Shown here one piece after another: positions 17,599 to 26,763 of a stretch of DNA of 64,000 bases. The stretch comes from 79-D21 sp022839995. Its GTDB lineage: Bacteria > Synergistota > Synergistia > Synergistales > 79-D21. The translations under genes were made by a program, and so were the position numbers. How positions within the stretch are numbered: the first letter of the stretch is position 1; every line of letters starts with the position of its first letter. Location of the stretch: NCBI GenBank assembly GCA_022839995.1, contig JALHIN010000017.1, positions 10,291 through 74,290 of the forward strand, in the 5' to 3' direction. The notes beneath the pieces were generated by a model. That model made no database searches and was not told the origin of the DNA. It saw only the letters and a list, made by a program, of their open reading frames with translations.

Positions 17599-18762
17599 AT
17601 GCCGCTTTCGGACACACGCATCCGCAAATTGGAGACCCGGGAGAAACCGTACATGTTACGGGATGACCGGGGACTCTACCTCGAGATCCTACCAAACGGG
17701 GCGAAGTGCTGGAGAATTCGCGTCTGGTTAGAGGGCAAGGAGGTCAAGCGCAGCCTTGGAGTCTACCCCAGGGTGACGCTCGCCCAAGCCCGAGCCAAAC
17801 GCGATGAGTATTACGCAAAAATATCCGCGGGTGAAAACCCCTTCAAGGAAACTCCTGCCGGCTGCACATTCGACGACGTGGCCAAAGAGTGGATCGAAAA
17901 GAAAGTACTCCCAATTCGAGATCCGGATCATGCTGAAGCCATCAAATCCCGCCTCAGGCGCCTGGTATCCCCCTTCATAGGGAATCGCCCGATAGAGGCG
18001 CTCCAGCCCATGGAGCTTCTCGATGTGATACGGAAGATCGAGGGGCAGGGGAAGCACGAAATGGCTCACCGTATCCTCCAGCACTGCAGCCAGGTCTTTC
18101 GCTACGGAATTGCCACAGGGAGATGCTCGAGGGATACGGCTGCGGATCTCCGCGGGGCCCTAGTGCCGGTCAGAAGAAAACACATGGCCACCTTCACGGA
18201 ACCGGAAAAGATCGGGGCCCTTATGCGAGCGATCCAGGGATATGACGGATCCATCATCATCAAGTGCGCGATGCACTTGGGGATCCTGACGTTTGTCCGC
18301 CCTGGCGAGCTTAGGCAGGCAGAGTGGTCCGAATTTGATCTGGCGAAGGCGGAATGGAAGATCCCCGCAGCGAAGATGAAGATGGATCGTCCTCACGTTG
18401 TCCCGCTTTCCAAGCAGGCTCTCGAGGTCCTTGCCCAGATACGCCCTATAACGGGCACAGGACATTATCTCTTCCCCTCGGTGAGGACATTTGCCCGCCC
18501 AATATCGGATGCCACCGTTAACGCGGCCCTGAGACGCATGGGGTATGAGAAAGAGGAACTGACGGGCCATGGATTCAGGAGCATGGCGTCAACGATCCTG
18601 AATGAGCAAGGCTGGCCGGCAGACGCGATAGAAAAGCAACTTGCCCATGTGGAGAGAAACAGCGTAAGAGCTGCCTATAATTACGCAGAGCATCTGGAAG
18701 TGCGGAGGAAAATGATGCAGGCATGGGCAGATTGGCTGGAAAGCGGAAAGCAAAAAAGATGA
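17599..18762 (+). CDS. int: Prophage tyrosine integrase (P4-type, DUF4102 N-terminus)
   Basis: A 387-aa site-specific recombinase that integrates and excises the prophage at tRNA-Asn. The N-terminal arm-binding DUF4102 domain is seen in LYLEILPNGAKCWRIRVWLEGKEVKRSLGVYP, a SAM-like core-binding domain follows (about 100-190), and then the catalytic domain: Arg in FVRPGELR, HGFR (His-x-x-Arg), AHVERN, and the nucleophile Tyr in YNYAEHLEVR. ATG 17599 has GGAGGTG six bases upstream; an ORF start at 17557 has no such site. It lies 128 bases from attL, as is usual for this integrase class. Confidence 0.93.
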   Translation: MPLSDTRIRKLETREKPYMLRDDRGLYLEILPNGAKCWRIRVWLEGKEVKRSLGVYPRVTLAQARAKRDEYYAKISAGENPFKETPAGCTFDDVAKEWIEKKVLPIRDPDHAEAIKSRLRRLVSPFIGNRPIEALQPMELLDVIRKIEGQGKHEMAHRILQHCSQVFRYGIATGRCSRDTAADLRGALVPVRRKHMATFTEPEKIGALMRAIQGYDGSIIIKCAMHLGILTFVRPGELRQAEWSEFDLAKAEWKIPAAKMKMDRPHVVPLSKQALEVLAQIRPITGTGHYLFPSVRTFARPISDATVNAALRRMGYEKEELTGHGFRSMASTILNEQGWPADAIEKQLAHVERNSVRAAYNYAEHLEVRRKMMQAWADWLESGKQKR

Positions 18763-18767
18763 AAAAT

Positions 18768-18784
18768 TTCAGGTATGACCTGAA
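18768..18784 (+). terminator. Short hairpin after integrase
   Basis: TTCAGGT/ACCTGAA with a 3-base loop, six bases after the integrase stop. There is no T-tract, so the role is uncertain. The rest of 18785-18992 is AT-rich without a recognised gene. Confidence 0.35.
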
Positions 18785-19028
18785 TCCCTAGTATTAGATT
18801 GCCGGCAAGTTTATCGTGAGTCTCACCTGGAATGATCACGCTCTCAAAGAGGACTAATTATCCCTTGTTGACTTTGGAATATCTGGAAATTCACCTATCA
18901 TTAGAAAAGGTGGAGTGCTTTCGTATAGTTGCGAAATCTCACTAGCTCCTTTATTTATTTTAGATTAGATCTTTTTACGATTTATCTCTCGGTTGATTAG
19001 TAATAATAGCCCGAATGGAGTGACGGTC

Positions 19029-21056
19029 TTGGCGAATCCAGAAGGATTTATTCCCGATGACAGAATAATCGACTTTATTGATGGCAGACTTCGTCCAGAC
19101 AAACCAGAAGAAAGAGTACGACAAAACATCCTCAAACGACTAGTTAATTCCATGAAATACCCAAGAACTAGGATTAGGGTAGAACACGGAATAAACTTCG
19201 GTTCCAAGAAACCTAGGGTAGATGTCGCAATCTTCAAGGAAAACTCTGCTTATTTGCAGGACAACATCGAGATCCTTGTGGAGTGTAAGAAGGAATCAAT
19301 AAGCCCGAACGATAAAAATGATGGAGTAGGGCAGCTGAAAAGCTATATGGCTGCCTGTCTAAACTGTAACTGGGGACTATGGACGAACGGGAAACACAGA
19401 GAGGTTTGGCGTAAGATTCGGCAACCAGACGGTAGTTGGAAACTCGAAGAGGAAGTAGATATTCCAACCGCAGGCGGCAGCAGAAAGTCCGTTGGGCGCA
19501 AGAGGGACGAACTTGATAAAGCTGTAGGAGATGTTCTTCTTTATGCTTTCAAAGGTTGTCACAATCATATTTATGTAGCTGATGGATTCGGAAAAGAAAG
19601 TGCTTTCTTTGAGCTTCTAAAAATTATTTTTTGTAAAATATGGGATGAAAAAAATATCCCAAAAGATCTGGAATTTTTTGTCAAACCAGAAGAGTTAAAC
19701 GATCCTGATGGTCAAACTGCATGCAAGAAAAGAATAGAGGGTTTATTTGGAAGGGTAAAATCAAAGTTCCCGCAAATCTTCAATTTCGGAGAAACTATCG
19801 AATTAAACCCTCGAAGCCTTGTGCGCGTGGTCGCTGAGCTTCAGAATTTTAGTCTTCTTTCGACAGATATCGATATCAAAGGGAAAGCCTATGAAGAGGT
19901 AGTAGGGAGCAATCTAAGGGGAGATAGAGGGCAGTTTTTTACCCCGCGAAATATTATGCACATGGCGGTTAAAATGGTTAATCCACAAAACGGAGAACGT
20001 GTCTTGGATCCCGCATGTGGAACCGGAGGTTTCATCGTTATCGCAATGTTGCATGTTATGCAAGCGCTAAGAGAAGAGTTTTCTAATTCGATTGGCCTCC
20101 CTTTGGAGCATTGGAGTAACGAGCAGCGTCGTCAATACGACGAAAAAGTAACAGAGTTTGCTTCTACCTATTTCTTCGGCTTTGATATCACGCAGGAGTT
20201 AGTTAAAGCCGCAAAAATGAACATGGTTATGAACAACGATGGTAGCGGAAACATGTTCCAAACGGATTCCCTTGAACCTCCATACATGTGGAGCGAAGAG
20301 TTCCGCAATAGTCTAGCGGCCGCAATAAACAAAGGGGAACCAGATAGGTCGAAATATATTTCAGGAAAGGATCTTCGATCATGGAAGGATATCGGTCGTT
20401 TCAATGTAATATTCACGAATCCGCCTTTCGGAAGTAAAATTCTGATTAAGGATATTCCAGTGCTTGAGCAATTTGACCTTGGTCATATTTGGACAAAACC
20501 TAATAAGAAGAGTGGGCTTTGGATAAAGACAGATCGGTTACAAGGCGGAGTTCCGCCCGAACAACTCTTCGTAGAAAGATGTGTTCAGTTCCTTGCGCAA
20601 GGGGGGAGAATGGCTATTGTCCTTCCTGACAGTATTCTGGGAGCTCCGGGCTTGGGCTACATTCGTCAATGGCTGCTGCGCGAGACGAAACTGATTGCCA
20701 GTATAGACCTGCACCAGGATGCATTTCAGCCCCACACTGGGGTTCAAACTTCCATACTTATAGTCCAAAAGAAAACAAAAGAAGAGAAAGATAACGAAAT
20801 GCGTGCTGAATTGCATATCCCCTACAACGTTTTTATGGCGATTATTGATAAGGTTGGTCACGATAAACGGGGGAATACCATGTTTAAGCGGGATGAACAT
20901 GGGAATGAGATAGTAGAGGAAAGGAATGAGGTTGTTCAGCAGGACGACGGAAGCGGGAAAATCGAGAGAATGAAAGAAAAGGTCATCGACGATCAAACCC
21001 CAGAAATTCCGCCGATATTTGATGATTGGAAGAAGAACGAGGGATTACCGTGGTAG
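19029..21056 (+). CDS. hsdM: Type I-like N6-adenine methyltransferase with N-terminal HSDR_N nuclease-like domain
   Basis: A 675-aa protein (TTG start with GGAG eight bases upstream; an alternative TTG at 18993 lacks a site). Residues about 25-140 resemble the N-terminal domain of type I restriction subunits, with a PD-(D/E)xK pattern: D65 in RVDVAIF and E85-C-K87. A helical segment follows, then the N6_Mtase domain with FFTPRNI, DPACGTGGF (SAM binding, from residue 327) and NPPF (catalytic, 464-467). Its partner is HsdS. No separate HsdR gene is present, so this protein may both methylate and cut, as in BcgI-like systems. Base composition is AT-richer than the phage core, consistent with acquired cargo. 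Confidence 0.85.
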   Translation: MANPEGFIPDDRIIDFIDGRLRPDKPEERVRQNILKRLVNSMKYPRTRIRVEHGINFGSKKPRVDVAIFKENSAYLQDNIEILVECKKESISPNDKNDGVGQLKSYMAACLNCNWGLWTNGKHREVWRKIRQPDGSWKLEEEVDIPTAGGSRKSVGRKRDELDKAVGDVLLYAFKGCHNHIYVADGFGKESAFFELLKIIFCKIWDEKNIPKDLEFFVKPEELNDPDGQTACKKRIEGLFGRVKSKFPQIFNFGETIELNPRSLVRVVAELQNFSLLSTDIDIKGKAYEEVVGSNLRGDRGQFFTPRNIMHMAVKMVNPQNGERVLDPACGTGGFIVIAMLHVMQALREEFSNSIGLPLEHWSNEQRRQYDEKVTEFASTYFFGFDITQELVKAAKMNMVMNNDGSGNMFQTDSLEPPYMWSEEFRNSLAAAINKGEPDRSKYISGKDLRSWKDIGRFNVIFTNPPFGSKILIKDIPVLEQFDLGHIWTKPNKKSGLWIKTDRLQGGVPPEQLFVERCVQFLAQGGRMAIVLPDSILGAPGLGYIRQWLLRETKLIASIDLHQDAFQPHTGVQTSILIVQKKTKEEKDNEMRAELHIPYNVFMAIIDKVGHDKRGNTMFKRDEHGNEIVEERNEVVQQDDGSGKIERMKEKVIDDQTPEIPPIFDDWKKNEGLPW

Positions 21057-21061
21057 GCATT

Positions 21062-22462
21062 ATGGATAGAAAACTCGCTTATGCCACGATTAGCATAGAA
21101 GAAATATTTGCCTCCGGCGGACGGCTTGAAGCCAGTGTCTTTAATATTGCCGCAAAGCATGCCAGAGAGTTGATTGCAAAGTGCCGCAGCTCAAAAAAGC
21201 CACTATCTGGTCCGAATGGCCTTGTTTCGGCTTATCTCCTTCCAAGGTTTAAGCGTCCTTACGTGGATGGTCCAGGTGTTCCGTTTTACCAACCGTCGCA
21301 AATTACGGAGTTGCTCCCGGCACCAGCCAGGTATTTAGCTTTTTCTAATTCTGCAAGACTCGATCCTCTGAGAGTAAAGAAGGGGCAGATCCTCCTTACT
21401 TGTTCAGGAACAGTCGGTGAGTGTTCAATTGTTGGCAAACATTTAGACAATGCTGTCTTCAGCCATGATTTGATACGCATGGATGCTATTTCGAATGTTG
21501 GTGCCGGCTATATTTATGCTTTTCTGCGTTCTAAGATTGGCAACCTGCTGCTGACCACTAGTAATTATGGAGCTGTAGTTCAGCATATTGAGCCGTTTCA
21601 CCTTGAAGCGATACAGCTCCCGGTTCTAAACGATGGGACCGTTGAAACAATCAACGCAATGATCATCAAATCACTTAATCTAAGGGATGAATCGAACGAT
21701 TTAATAATTAATGCTAGAACCAAGATATTAGAGTCTCTCGATCTTCCTCTTGTTCCCATAATCAATCGAAGGGACGTAATCAGCTTTTCAGTACCTTCGC
21801 TAAATTTAGATGATAGATTTGATGGTTCTTTCCATAATCCTTTCGCCAACGCAATAGAAAAGGTGTTATCTGACCGAGCAAGAATAACGGTAAGGTTAGA
21901 TAGTCTAATCCTTAGTAGAGAGATAATCCTTCCTGGAAGGTTTAAGCGCCTCTATGTGGAAGAGGAATATGGGGTGCCATTTATAGGTGGAAAAGGAATA
22001 GGAAATCTCGACCCGAGAACAGGAAAGTATTTATCTCTAAGAGGACACGGAGTTAGGATAAAAGATCAACTTACAATAAAAGAAAACCAAATTCTAATTA
22101 CATGTTCGGGTACTATTGGCAAAGTAAATATCGCTCCAAAACACTGGAACGGGTGGGCCTCGAGTCAACATATCATCAGAATTGACGCGTCGTCCGACGA
22201 GATCGCAGGTTATCTTTATGCTTGGTTGTCTACTGAGTACGGCCGGCTTCTTGTTCAGCGCTTTACTTACGGCTCAGTCGTCGATGAAATCGATGACACT
22301 CATGTTGGTCGCGTCCCCGTACCACTACTTGAGGAAATGGAAATGCGCGAGATTGGGGAACTAGTCTTATTAGCTAATAGAAAGAGATACGAGGCCTTTC
22401 AACTAGAAAAGAAGGCCCTTGAATTGTTTGATAGAAATGTTTTTGGGATAGAGCAGAGATAA
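21062..22462 (+). CDS. hsdS: Type I-like restriction specificity subunit
   Basis: About 466 aa with two target-recognition halves. Each has the same skeleton: FKRPYVDGPGVPFYQPSQI with ILLTCSGTVGECSIVGKH in the first, FKRLYVEEEYGVPFIGGKGI with ILITCSGTIGKVNIAPKH in the second, followed by SHDLIRM or SQHIIRI. Each half should read one half of a bipartite DNA site. The start is uncertain: ATG 21062 lies six bases after the hsdM stop, and in-frame starts at 21050 and 21026 overlap hsdM. It forms the recognition partner of the fused methyltransferase. Confidence 0.85.
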   Translation: MDRKLAYATISIEEIFASGGRLEASVFNIAAKHARELIAKCRSSKKPLSGPNGLVSAYLLPRFKRPYVDGPGVPFYQPSQITELLPAPARYLAFSNSARLDPLRVKKGQILLTCSGTVGECSIVGKHLDNAVFSHDLIRMDAISNVGAGYIYAFLRSKIGNLLLTTSNYGAVVQHIEPFHLEAIQLPVLNDGTVETINAMIIKSLNLRDESNDLIINARTKILESLDLPLVPIINRRDVISFSVPSLNLDDRFDGSFHNPFANAIEKVLSDRARITVRLDSLILSREIILPGRFKRLYVEEEYGVPFIGGKGIGNLDPRTGKYLSLRGHGVRIKDQLTIKENQILITCSGTIGKVNIAPKHWNGWASSQHIIRIDASSDEIAGYLYAWLSTEYGRLLVQRFTYGSVVDEIDDTHVGRVPVPLLEEMEMREIGELVLLANRKRYEAFQLEKKALELFDRNVFGIEQR

Positions 22463-22779
22463 AGCAAGCTTTCTTCTTGGAGACTTCTTCCGTACTTTCT
22501 TTAGGCACATAGGGGAAGTCCCCGCTATTCGTTAGGGCTCTTTTTGCATTGCTAACGTGTCTTGTTTGTCTTCTCCAATACCCACATAGGGGGTCTTGGA
22601 GTGTCTTTTTCGAGGTTTGCTGGCCGGGGGGGGGCAGGATCAGGAGGAGAAGGCCTTGGAGCTACCCCTGAGCGTCTAGCCCACGAAGATTGGACGACCC
22701 TACTCGAGGGGTTGTCAGTTTGAGCCCAAACAAATGTGCGGAAGAGACTGGGCGGTACCTTTTAATTTAACAACCCATA
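22463..22779. other. Convergent intergenic region
   Basis: About 317 bases between hsdS and the leftward unknown operon. It contains a G/C hairpin (GGGGAAGTCCCC near 22512), a second CACATAGGGG-like segment near 22584 and a G-run near 22625. No gene was recognised; it probably holds terminators for both sides. Confidence 0.4.
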
Positions 22780-23688
22780 TTAACCTTTTTTTTGCGCTGA
22801 GAGATACTTACTTCTGGATAAAATAGCCGATAAAATTGGATCATTCTCAATTTTTTTTAAAAGCCGTTTGGAAATATCTGCAGAAACGCTTCGTTCATAC
22901 TCTCTCAGTATTTCGGCTAACCTCTTAATAGCTATATCTTTTGGTTTTAATATTTCATATTCGTCGATCGCTGCCAACAACCCGTCGTTCGATTCGAATT
23001 TCTCTTCCTCAACTAATTTCTCAACAATTGATTCTTTTGCTGTAGGGTACCAATCGATATATTTATCAAGGACCGTGTCCACTATAACTTTAAACTCATC
23101 TTCGGAAAAGTGATTCGTCCAATCCAAAGTCCCTACTCTAGAGAAGAGATGTCCTGATAACCATCCCAATTTAGCCTTAAAAACGTCCGCTAATGTTGCG
23201 CTTCTTGCTTCTAAAAGCTTTTCATAAAAATCGGTCCCGACTATTTCAAAAATAAACGACTTCCTTAATATAGCAACGTAAGATTTCTTAATACCAAGTT
23301 TTTGATCTTCGTGCAAATAAAAATAATCAGGCTCATTGTTGTTAAATAATTTTGTAATAAAATCTGATATTTTCTGACGGTATTTATCATTGCACAAGAA
23401 AGAATTATGTTTGATCTCAAAATGTTGCCCTTCGTGTATCTTTTCTACAATTATCTCTTCGAGGGGTTTTGCAATTGCTAGGGTGACAATTGGTGTTTTA
23501 CAGGGGCCCTTTCTCCTAACAAGGTCGCAGGTTTGCGTTAAGACAAGGAGGCAACACCCATCCTTGAACGCTTGTACAGGGTAATGGGTTTGAATTATTT
23601 GACAAAGATCACCATGAAGAAAAAGAATGTCACCCTGCTCTAAATCGCTTCCAGAGGGGGACTCTTTGTAAGTAAAGTGAGCGCTCAT
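22780..23688 (-). CDS. Unknown protein, third gene of an AT-rich cargo operon
   Basis: A 302-aa soluble protein that I do not recognise. The N-terminal half contains LEQGDIL and CCLLVLTQTCDLVRR, a Cys-rich stretch reminiscent of a motif seen in uncharacterised proteins of mobile islands. The C-terminal 120 residues are charged and helical (coiled-coil-like, EKLVEEEKFESNDGLL and REYERSVSADISKRLLKKI). The ATG directly follows the TAA of the upstream gene, so translation is probably coupled. The AT-rich composition, orientation against the phage early genes and place beside a restriction system suggest lysogenic cargo, possibly defence; that is inference. Confidence 0.75.
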   Translation of the reverse strand: MSAHFTYKESPSGSDLEQGDILFLHGDLCQIIQTHYPVQAFKDGCCLLVLTQTCDLVRRKGPCKTPIVTLAIAKPLEEIIVEKIHEGQHFEIKHNSFLCNDKYRQKISDFITKLFNNNEPDYFYLHEDQKLGIKKSYVAILRKSFIFEIVGTDFYEKLLEARSATLADVFKAKLGWLSGHLFSRVGTLDWTNHFSEDEFKVIVDTVLDKYIDWYPTAKESIVEKLVEEEKFESNDGLLAAIDEYEILKPKDIAIKRLAEILREYERSVSADISKRLLKKIENDPILSAILSRSKYLSAQKKG

Positions 23689-23979
23689 TTAAAAACGCCT
23701 ATTTCGTAGAAAAGTTTTCATATGCCTATTTAAATCGGCGAACTTTATCTGGACGATGATTTTATCTTCTGCGATGTTATCCTTTGGAGAAACAAAAGCA
23801 GTATTATATAGCTCATAGGCTTTGCAAATTCTATGGTGAGTTGAGTCGTCTTCTACATCTTTATCTGCGCTGGGGATATATGCTTCCTCAATTCTGCTTA
23901 AATAAGTATCCTTTATTCCGTTTAGACTAGTATCCTTGTCATAAGTCGATAACATGTCAGAAGTGTTAACTGGACTCAT
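23689..23979 (-). CDS. Unknown small protein, second gene of the cargo operon
   Basis: A 96-aa hydrophilic, acidic protein with no recognised domain. The frame opens at 24060, but ATG 23979 is chosen because GGGAGGGG lies just upstream and this start clears the preceding gene by 25 bases. It ends with TAA immediately before the next ATG. The C-terminal part (DKIIVQIKFADLNRHMKTFLRNRRF) is basic. It probably works with the two flanking proteins; the three are spaced like subunits of one system. Confidence 0.7.
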   Translation of the reverse strand: MSPVNTSDMLSTYDKDTSLNGIKDTYLSRIEEAYIPSADKDVEDDSTHHRICKAYELYNTAFVSPKDNIAEDKIIVQIKFADLNRHMKTFLRNRRF

Positions 23980-24004
23980 TGTTTCCCCTCCCAACCTATC
24001 TATA

Positions 24005-24622
24005 TTAAATAGTTTGGAAAAAAACATTTGTTGCACAAAACCTGGATAAGAATTCTTCAAAGGTTGTGAAGCCGCCTTCTATCCCTTCAATAGCTTCTGA
24101 GGAAGATGAAACTGCTTTGTGCATATTGAACTTTAATGTTAAGACTCCTTCTTCATTTAGCGAATAAGCAATGTTAAGCGTGTAGTTGTCAAAAATAAAA
24201 GAGCGATTTATGGCGCTTGTTTGCAAGGATAAATCGCTATCGGAAAAGTAGTCAGCATCGCCGAAAACAAAAAGAGATAAAGCTTCAGGGCACGGTGTAT
24301 CTTCCTCAAAAACTGCGTTGTACCCGTAGGCTAAAATTGGCGTATGGTGTAATTCTGTTAAAAGCTTTTTAGCCATACGTTCTATTGTCTCTTTTTTTTC
24401 AAAATCATTATTTAACGAAACAAAGGTGACTTTATTGTCTGTTGGTACAAAACGAATATTATCTTTGGTAAAGCGATGAGGTAAATCGTAGTCATGAGAG
24501 AACTCGAATTCTACATCGTTGCTATTAAAAATGTGCTCACAAACCCACGGCGCGCTTAGTGTGTATTTGTTCCATTTTCCAGCAATAACCAAAGTCGTTT
24601 CGTTTTCTTTGCGAGCAAGCAC
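24005..24622 (-). CDS. Unknown protein, first gene of the cargo operon
   Basis: A 205-aa protein beginning at a GTG (24622) with AGGTGG eight bases upstream; a GTG at 24634 is possible. The N-terminal part (TTLVIAGKWNKYTLSAPWVCEHIF) and the middle (MAKKLLTELHHTPILAYGYNAVF) suggest a mixed alpha/beta fold. I recognise no catalytic motif, signal or membrane segment. It heads a three-gene leftward operon with the proteins of 96 and 302 aa. AT-rich codon use unlike the phage structural genes points to recent gain. Confidence 0.72.
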   Translation of the reverse strand: MLARKENETTLVIAGKWNKYTLSAPWVCEHIFNSNDVEFEFSHDYDLPHRFTKDNIRFVPTDNKVTFVSLNNDFEKKETIERMAKKLLTELHHTPILAYGYNAVFEEDTPCPEALSLFVFGDADYFSDSDLSLQTSAINRSFIFDNYTLNIAYSLNEEGVLTLKFNMHKAVSSSSEAIEGIEGGFTTFEEFLSRFCATNVFFQTI

Positions 24623-24634
24623 TATAACCACCAC

Positions 24635-25261
24635 CTAAAAAAGGGGTTGTTGGTAACAAGAGGTTTTAAGTAAAAAGAGTCGTATTAAAATAAAATAGCA
24701 ATTAATAAAGGTTCAACCACACCCTCAAGTCTTGCAATTGTACCACGTAGAAAAGGAACCACCCTTCTGGCAAGTTAAAGTTTCCTATGAAAGGTCGCTC
24801 AAGATAAATAGGCCAAAAGCCGGAGCCAGCGCTAATAGGTTGTATCCGGCGCTTCGAATTTCCCTTCATGCTATTGTCACGACGGACTCCACCACTCAAA
24901 CCAACCCACCTCCAAACTAATCCTTTGAAGGGTGTTTTTTTACGACGGATTCGGGGATTCGATGCGGTAGCGCCCTCCTAGAAGCAGGTAACCATACCTG
25001 ATCGAAGCCTCGTTTACCCCTAACCGAACCAACAGGGCTCACCTAGTGGATCTCTGGCTAGGCTTAGTGCCAATGAAGAGATCGGTATGGCTCCTCGTTT
25101 ATTCTGCTGACTGTGCCCAAGACCTTTGCCCATGATTTTTAATAAAACTCATTTTGCTTCCTCCGTGATCTAGGTCAGGTCGACCGGACAAGTCAAACCT
25201 AATTCCTGGCACAGTTTTAAAATAGAACAATTGCCTGTTTGATTAGGCAAGAGATCTTCCC
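24635..25261. other. Gene-poor stretch between cargo operons
   Basis: About 630 bases with no intact gene. The promoter of the three-gene operon should lie near 24640-24710, which is AT-rich. The middle (about 24870-25085) is a degenerate copy of the repressor 3' region described separately. The remainder shows nothing recognisable. Confidence 0.5.
24870..25085 (-). pseudogene. Degenerate partial copy of the CI-like repressor gene
   Basis: This stretch aligns with about 26798-27030, the 3' part of the intact repressor. Shared blocks include GTCACGACGG (24876 and 26803), CCCACCT, GATTCGATGCGG (24956 and 26885), CTGATCGAAGCCTCGTTTACC against TTGATCGCTGCTTCGTCGATACC, and GGATCTC. Numerous substitutions and indels destroy the frame. 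It is the remnant of a second S24-type repressor, probably left by recombination between related prophages. Confidence 0.65.
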
Positions 25262-25834
25262 CTAGTTTTGCGTAAATACGGACCGAAAGACCCAAACGGC
25301 ATTCATTATTCCTGCAAAGAATAGGAACAGAGAGGATGCGGCAGCAATTATCGAGGCCCATTGGAAAAAATCGCCTAAGGGGGAACCGCTTTTTGAAGTA
25401 TCCTTTCGCGCTACATAGCCGAAATCAACCAGGGCAAAATTGTATTGGCTACACCAAGTAGTTGCAGAGGCTACGGCCGAAGAGAGAACCCCAAGGCCGA
25501 ATATGAGCAAAGATGAAACCAAGCCCTTTGCGGCAGAAAATTGAGAGGTTGCTCCCCATATATTCCCCAAGAATGCAAGCAATGCGATTGATGCGCTTCC
25601 ATTCAAGATGAACGAAGCTCTCAGTGAATTCTGTGCCAATGTGAGAACGGATTTGAACTGCTCAAGCCCGGAAGCGTGTCTGAGCCCAAGGAGGAAGCGT
25701 TGATGCTCTGCGGCTGAACTGTTCTTTTCAGGATCCCGCCCAAGATATTCCAATAAGGAGTCAATAAGGATGGAATCTTTTCCCTCTCTCCTCATTGATT
25801 CCAGATTCTGAATCAAGCTGTCCCATTCTTCCAT
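25262..25834 (-). CDS. Four-helix membrane protein of unknown function
   Basis: A 190-aa inner-membrane protein. A soluble acidic N-terminus (residues 1-65) is followed by about four hydrophobic helices, the first containing FILNGSASIALLAFLGNIWG, a pattern seen in small membrane proteins scattered through prophages and plasmids. No enzyme motif is visible. AAGGAGATGG lies before the ATG. It forms a leftward pair with the next upstream gene, both AT-rich. A role in superinfection exclusion or as an abortive-infection effector is possible but unproven. Confidence 0.7.
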   Translation of the reverse strand: MEEWDSLIQNLESMRREGKDSILIDSLLEYLGRDPEKNSSAAEHQRFLLGLRHASGLEQFKSVLTLAQNSLRASFILNGSASIALLAFLGNIWGATSQFSAAKGLVSSLLIFGLGVLSSAVASATTWCSQYNFALVDFGYVARKDTSKSGSPLGDFFQWASIIAAASSLFLFFAGIMNAVWVFRSVFTQN

Positions 25835-25982
25835 TTAAAAGACCATCTCCTTGCTTTTTGCTGGTGCAGAGCCTTTCCAGGGGACTCGTCTGAATACTGC
25901 CTGTGCAGTAGTCAAGAAATTTGCGTGTTGAAATGATGGTCCTTTTAGATTTAGGATGCAAAGAGAACCCATTAAGGATTTC

Positions 25983-26672
25983 CTATTTACTGAACCACCA
26001 TTTTTTTTTATACATCTCATTTTTAATTAAAGTAAAGGCACAAGAAATTTTATATTCGCCGGAAAACCCCCAAGTTTCATTACAAAAGGCGGGCCTAAGA
26101 TATTCCATTGAAGTGCAAATTTTATAGGTGAGAGCAAACAAATTGTTTTCTAAGTCTTTGTATGACAAATTTAAAACAGCTTTTTTACACGCACTCTTAT
26201 GCCCTTCCATACAAAGTAAATAATAGGCAAAAAGCCTGCAAGGCAGATAGACATTTACCTTATTGCCGGGTTCCAAGAAAGAAAAATATTGCTCCCCTTC
26301 ATTTCGTGATAGAGAATCTTCGCTAATAAAAGCCATATAAGGGGAAATGTCGTCATGCTTCGGTAACTGATAAACCCACTCGACTCGTATCTCTTTTGCT
26401 GCACCCATGCCAAGATTCGTTAGAGGGAGGCTTGCTGCTATCGAGCATCCTGGATTCAATGAATAGCTTTTATCTGAAATAACTATGTTAGCTTGGGCCG
26501 TAGACATAGATACTTGAACAGATCCTTTAAATACAACATTTTCAAAGGAAAGGTGTGGCACATAGGTTGTTCGTCTAGCACGAATAGATTCTTTAACGGC
26601 GCGAAACGTCATGGTGGTCATTGCTAAGGTTGCTATTCCAATAAATATGTTTGAGAGGGTAGGCCAATCCAT
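25983..26672 (-). CDS. Single-pass membrane-anchored protein of unknown function
   Basis: A 229-aa protein with one N-terminal hydrophobic segment (about residues 5-25, NIFIGIATLAMTTMTF) and then a basic stretch RARRTTY, so the rest is probably cytosolic. The C-terminal domain looks beta-rich (SFENVVFKGSVQVS, LPLTNLGMGAAKEIRVEW) and is not recognised. AAGGAGG lies upstream of the ATG. It precedes the four-helix protein gene by about 150 bases on the same strand; the two may act together at the membrane. Confidence 0.68.
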   Translation of the reverse strand: MDWPTLSNIFIGIATLAMTTMTFRAVKESIRARRTTYVPHLSFENVVFKGSVQVSMSTAQANIVISDKSYSLNPGCSIAASLPLTNLGMGAAKEIRVEWVYQLPKHDDISPYMAFISEDSLSRNEGEQYFSFLEPGNKVNVYLPCRLFAYYLLCMEGHKSACKKAVLNLSYKDLENNLFALTYKICTSMEYLRPAFCNETWGFSGEYKISCAFTLIKNEMYKKKWWFSK

Positions 26673-26763
26673 TTTATGAAAAAGCCTCCTTATGTTTAAG
26701 CAAAGAGTTCAGGATGAATTGCCAGGCTTGTTTCTTCGAATCTTTAAGCACCTGATTCTGGAA

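Noticed and set aside
22463..22779. Missing hsdR gene
   Set aside because: No frame of helicase or translocase type occurs on either strand; the gap is too short.
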